In this document: piece after piece, positions 6,065 through 6,777 of the stretch
Numbering within the stretch: the first letter of the stretch is position 1
Layout of the letters: each line of letters begins with the position of its first letter
Assembly (NCBI GenBank): GCA_947178195.1
Contig: CAMWXM010000161.1
Span: 1-6,777 of the forward strand
Origin: an uncultured Ruminococcus sp.
GTDB taxonomy: Bacteria > Bacillota > Clostridia > Oscillospirales > Ruminococcaceae
Direction of reading: 5' to 3'
DNA: 6,777 nucleotides
Position numbers and translations under genes: made by a program
Notes under the pieces: generated by a model
Seen by the model: the letters and a program-made list of their open reading frames with translations, nothing else
Told to the model about the DNA's origin: nothing
Database searches by the model: none

Positions 6065-6777
6065 TTACATATTATCTATGATTTCTTTGATTGTTTTTTC
6101 TTCGATTTCAGCAGCAAAAACTCCGTTTTCAAATTCAACGATGTTTCCTATACCATTCTGAATAACAAATCTAAGCTTATCATTTTTAACTTTTTTATCA
6201 GTATAAAGCTTCTTGATTAAACTTGCCTTGTCGATATAATCCGGTATATCGGTAGGAAGGCATGCTTTTTTCAGCAGTTCAATTACGTCATCACACTGTT
6301 CTTTTGTCATATATCCCATTTTGTGTGCTAATTTTACTTCTGCCGCCAGACCTATTGACACCGCTTCGCCATGAAGCAGTCTATATCCGCTTACAGTTTC
6401 AATTGCCCTTCCAACAGTATGACCAAGATTGAGAATTTCCCTCAGTCCGCTTTCACGTTCGTCCTTCATTACAACTTCGTATTTGATTCGGCAATTTTCA
6501 TGAGCAATATATTCACAGGCATTTTTTTCAATATCGATTATTTCGTCCATATGGTTCATTAAATATTCAAAAAGCTTTTTGCTTGCCATACAAGCATGCT
6601 TTATAGTCTCGGCAAGACCGCTTGAAATTTGCCTTTTTGGCAGGGTTTTCCATGCGGAAATGTCAATATATACCTTTTTAGGCTGATTGAATAATCCTAT
6701 AAGATTAGTTGCAAGGGGGGTGTCAACAGCAGTTTTTCCGCCAACAGAGGCATCTGCTGCCGCTAAAAGAGTGGTCG
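6065..6777 (-). CDS. aroB: 3-dehydroquinate synthase (5' end outside the window)
   Basis: The frame stays open from the stop at 6065 to the window edge, giving 236 visible residues. The family has about 350-360, so the N-terminal nucleotide-binding third is missing. AroB converts DAHP to 3-dehydroquinate with NAD and a divalent metal, step two of the shikimate pathway to aromatic amino acids, in the cytoplasm. Counting from the first visible residue, the active-site set is D8 and K14 (DASVGGKTAVD), E56 and K59 (GLAETIK), K98, R112 and N116, H119 (LNLGHT) and H135 (LLHGEAV). These correspond, from memory, to Asp146, Lys152, Glu194, Lys197, Lys250, Arg264, Asn268, His271 and His287 of the Aspergillus enzyme. 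The metal ligands E56, H119 and H135 are all present. The position matching His275 is arginine (R123, GHTVGRAIE). An internal ATG at 6589 is not the start, since conserved family sequence continues upstream. The gene is followed by a terminator; no other aro gene is visible. Confidence 0.96.
   Translation of the reverse strand, partial: TTLLAAADASVGGKTAVDTPLATNLIGLFNQPKKVYIDISAWKTLPKRQISSGLAETIKHACMASKKLFEYLMNHMDEIIDIEKNACEYIAHENCRIKYEVVMKDERESGLREILNLGHTVGRAIETVSGYRLLHGEAVSIGLAAEVKLAHKMGYMTKEQCDDVIELLKKACLPTDIPDYIDKASLIKKLYTDKKVKNDKLRFVIQNGIGNIVEFENGVFAAEIEEKTIKEIIDNM

Noticed and set aside
6371..6562. Open frame on the plus strand opposite aroB
   Set aside because: It is antisense to conserved AroB sequence and has no supporting signals.
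1..6777. CRISPR arrays, insertion sequences, tRNA or rRNA genes
   Set aside because: I saw no regularly spaced direct repeats, transposase-like frames, terminal inverted repeats or tRNA-like cloverleaf sequence on reading both strands.

Overview
The window looks like a low-GC Gram-positive chromosome, probably a Clostridia/Ruminococcus-type gut Firmicute. The evidence is the AT-rich sequence, GGAGG-type ribosome binding sites, consensus TTGACA-N17-TATAAT promoters, TTG and GTG starts, and the style of the protein families. I did no database search, so the taxonomy is an inference. There is no sign of rRNA, tRNA, CRISPR or insertion sequences, and no stretch over 300 bases lacks a gene.

Left part (1-3696): a regulated export module. 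A TetR/AcrR-family repressor gene (3064-3696, +) is divergent from a two-gene minus-strand operon. The operon encodes a 12-helix MMPL/RND-type transporter (756-2834) and, 31 bases downstream, a secreted protein of unknown function (1-724, cut by the window edge). The 229-base divergent intergenic region is unusually legible. It holds one near-perfect sigma-A-type promoter per direction and three copies of the dyad ATGAC-N5-GTCAT. One copy sits just downstream of the transporter start of transcription, one upstream of its -35, and one inside a perfect 33-base palindrome abutting the repressor's -35. The simplest reading is a repressor that controls itself and the exporter operon.

Middle (3697-5132): a small two-helix membrane protein of unknown function (3801-4274, +) has its own extended -10 promoter. 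It converges on a monocistronic undecaprenyl-phosphate sugar-phosphate transferase gene (4392-5072, -), the type that starts capsule, exopolysaccharide or glycan synthesis. Two hairpins lie between the convergent genes. The first contains the stop codon of the small membrane protein gene.

Right part (5133-6777): an unrecognised soluble protein of 188 residues (5309-5875, -) is followed by a hairpin terminator. Beyond it lies the C-terminal two-thirds of aroB (3-dehydroquinate synthase, shikimate pathway; 6065-6777, -). This AroB has arginine at a position that is normally an active-site histidine.

The genes fall into at least four independent units. Only the tetR/MMPL/secreted-protein group forms a recognisable functional system, and its substrate cannot be told from the sequence.
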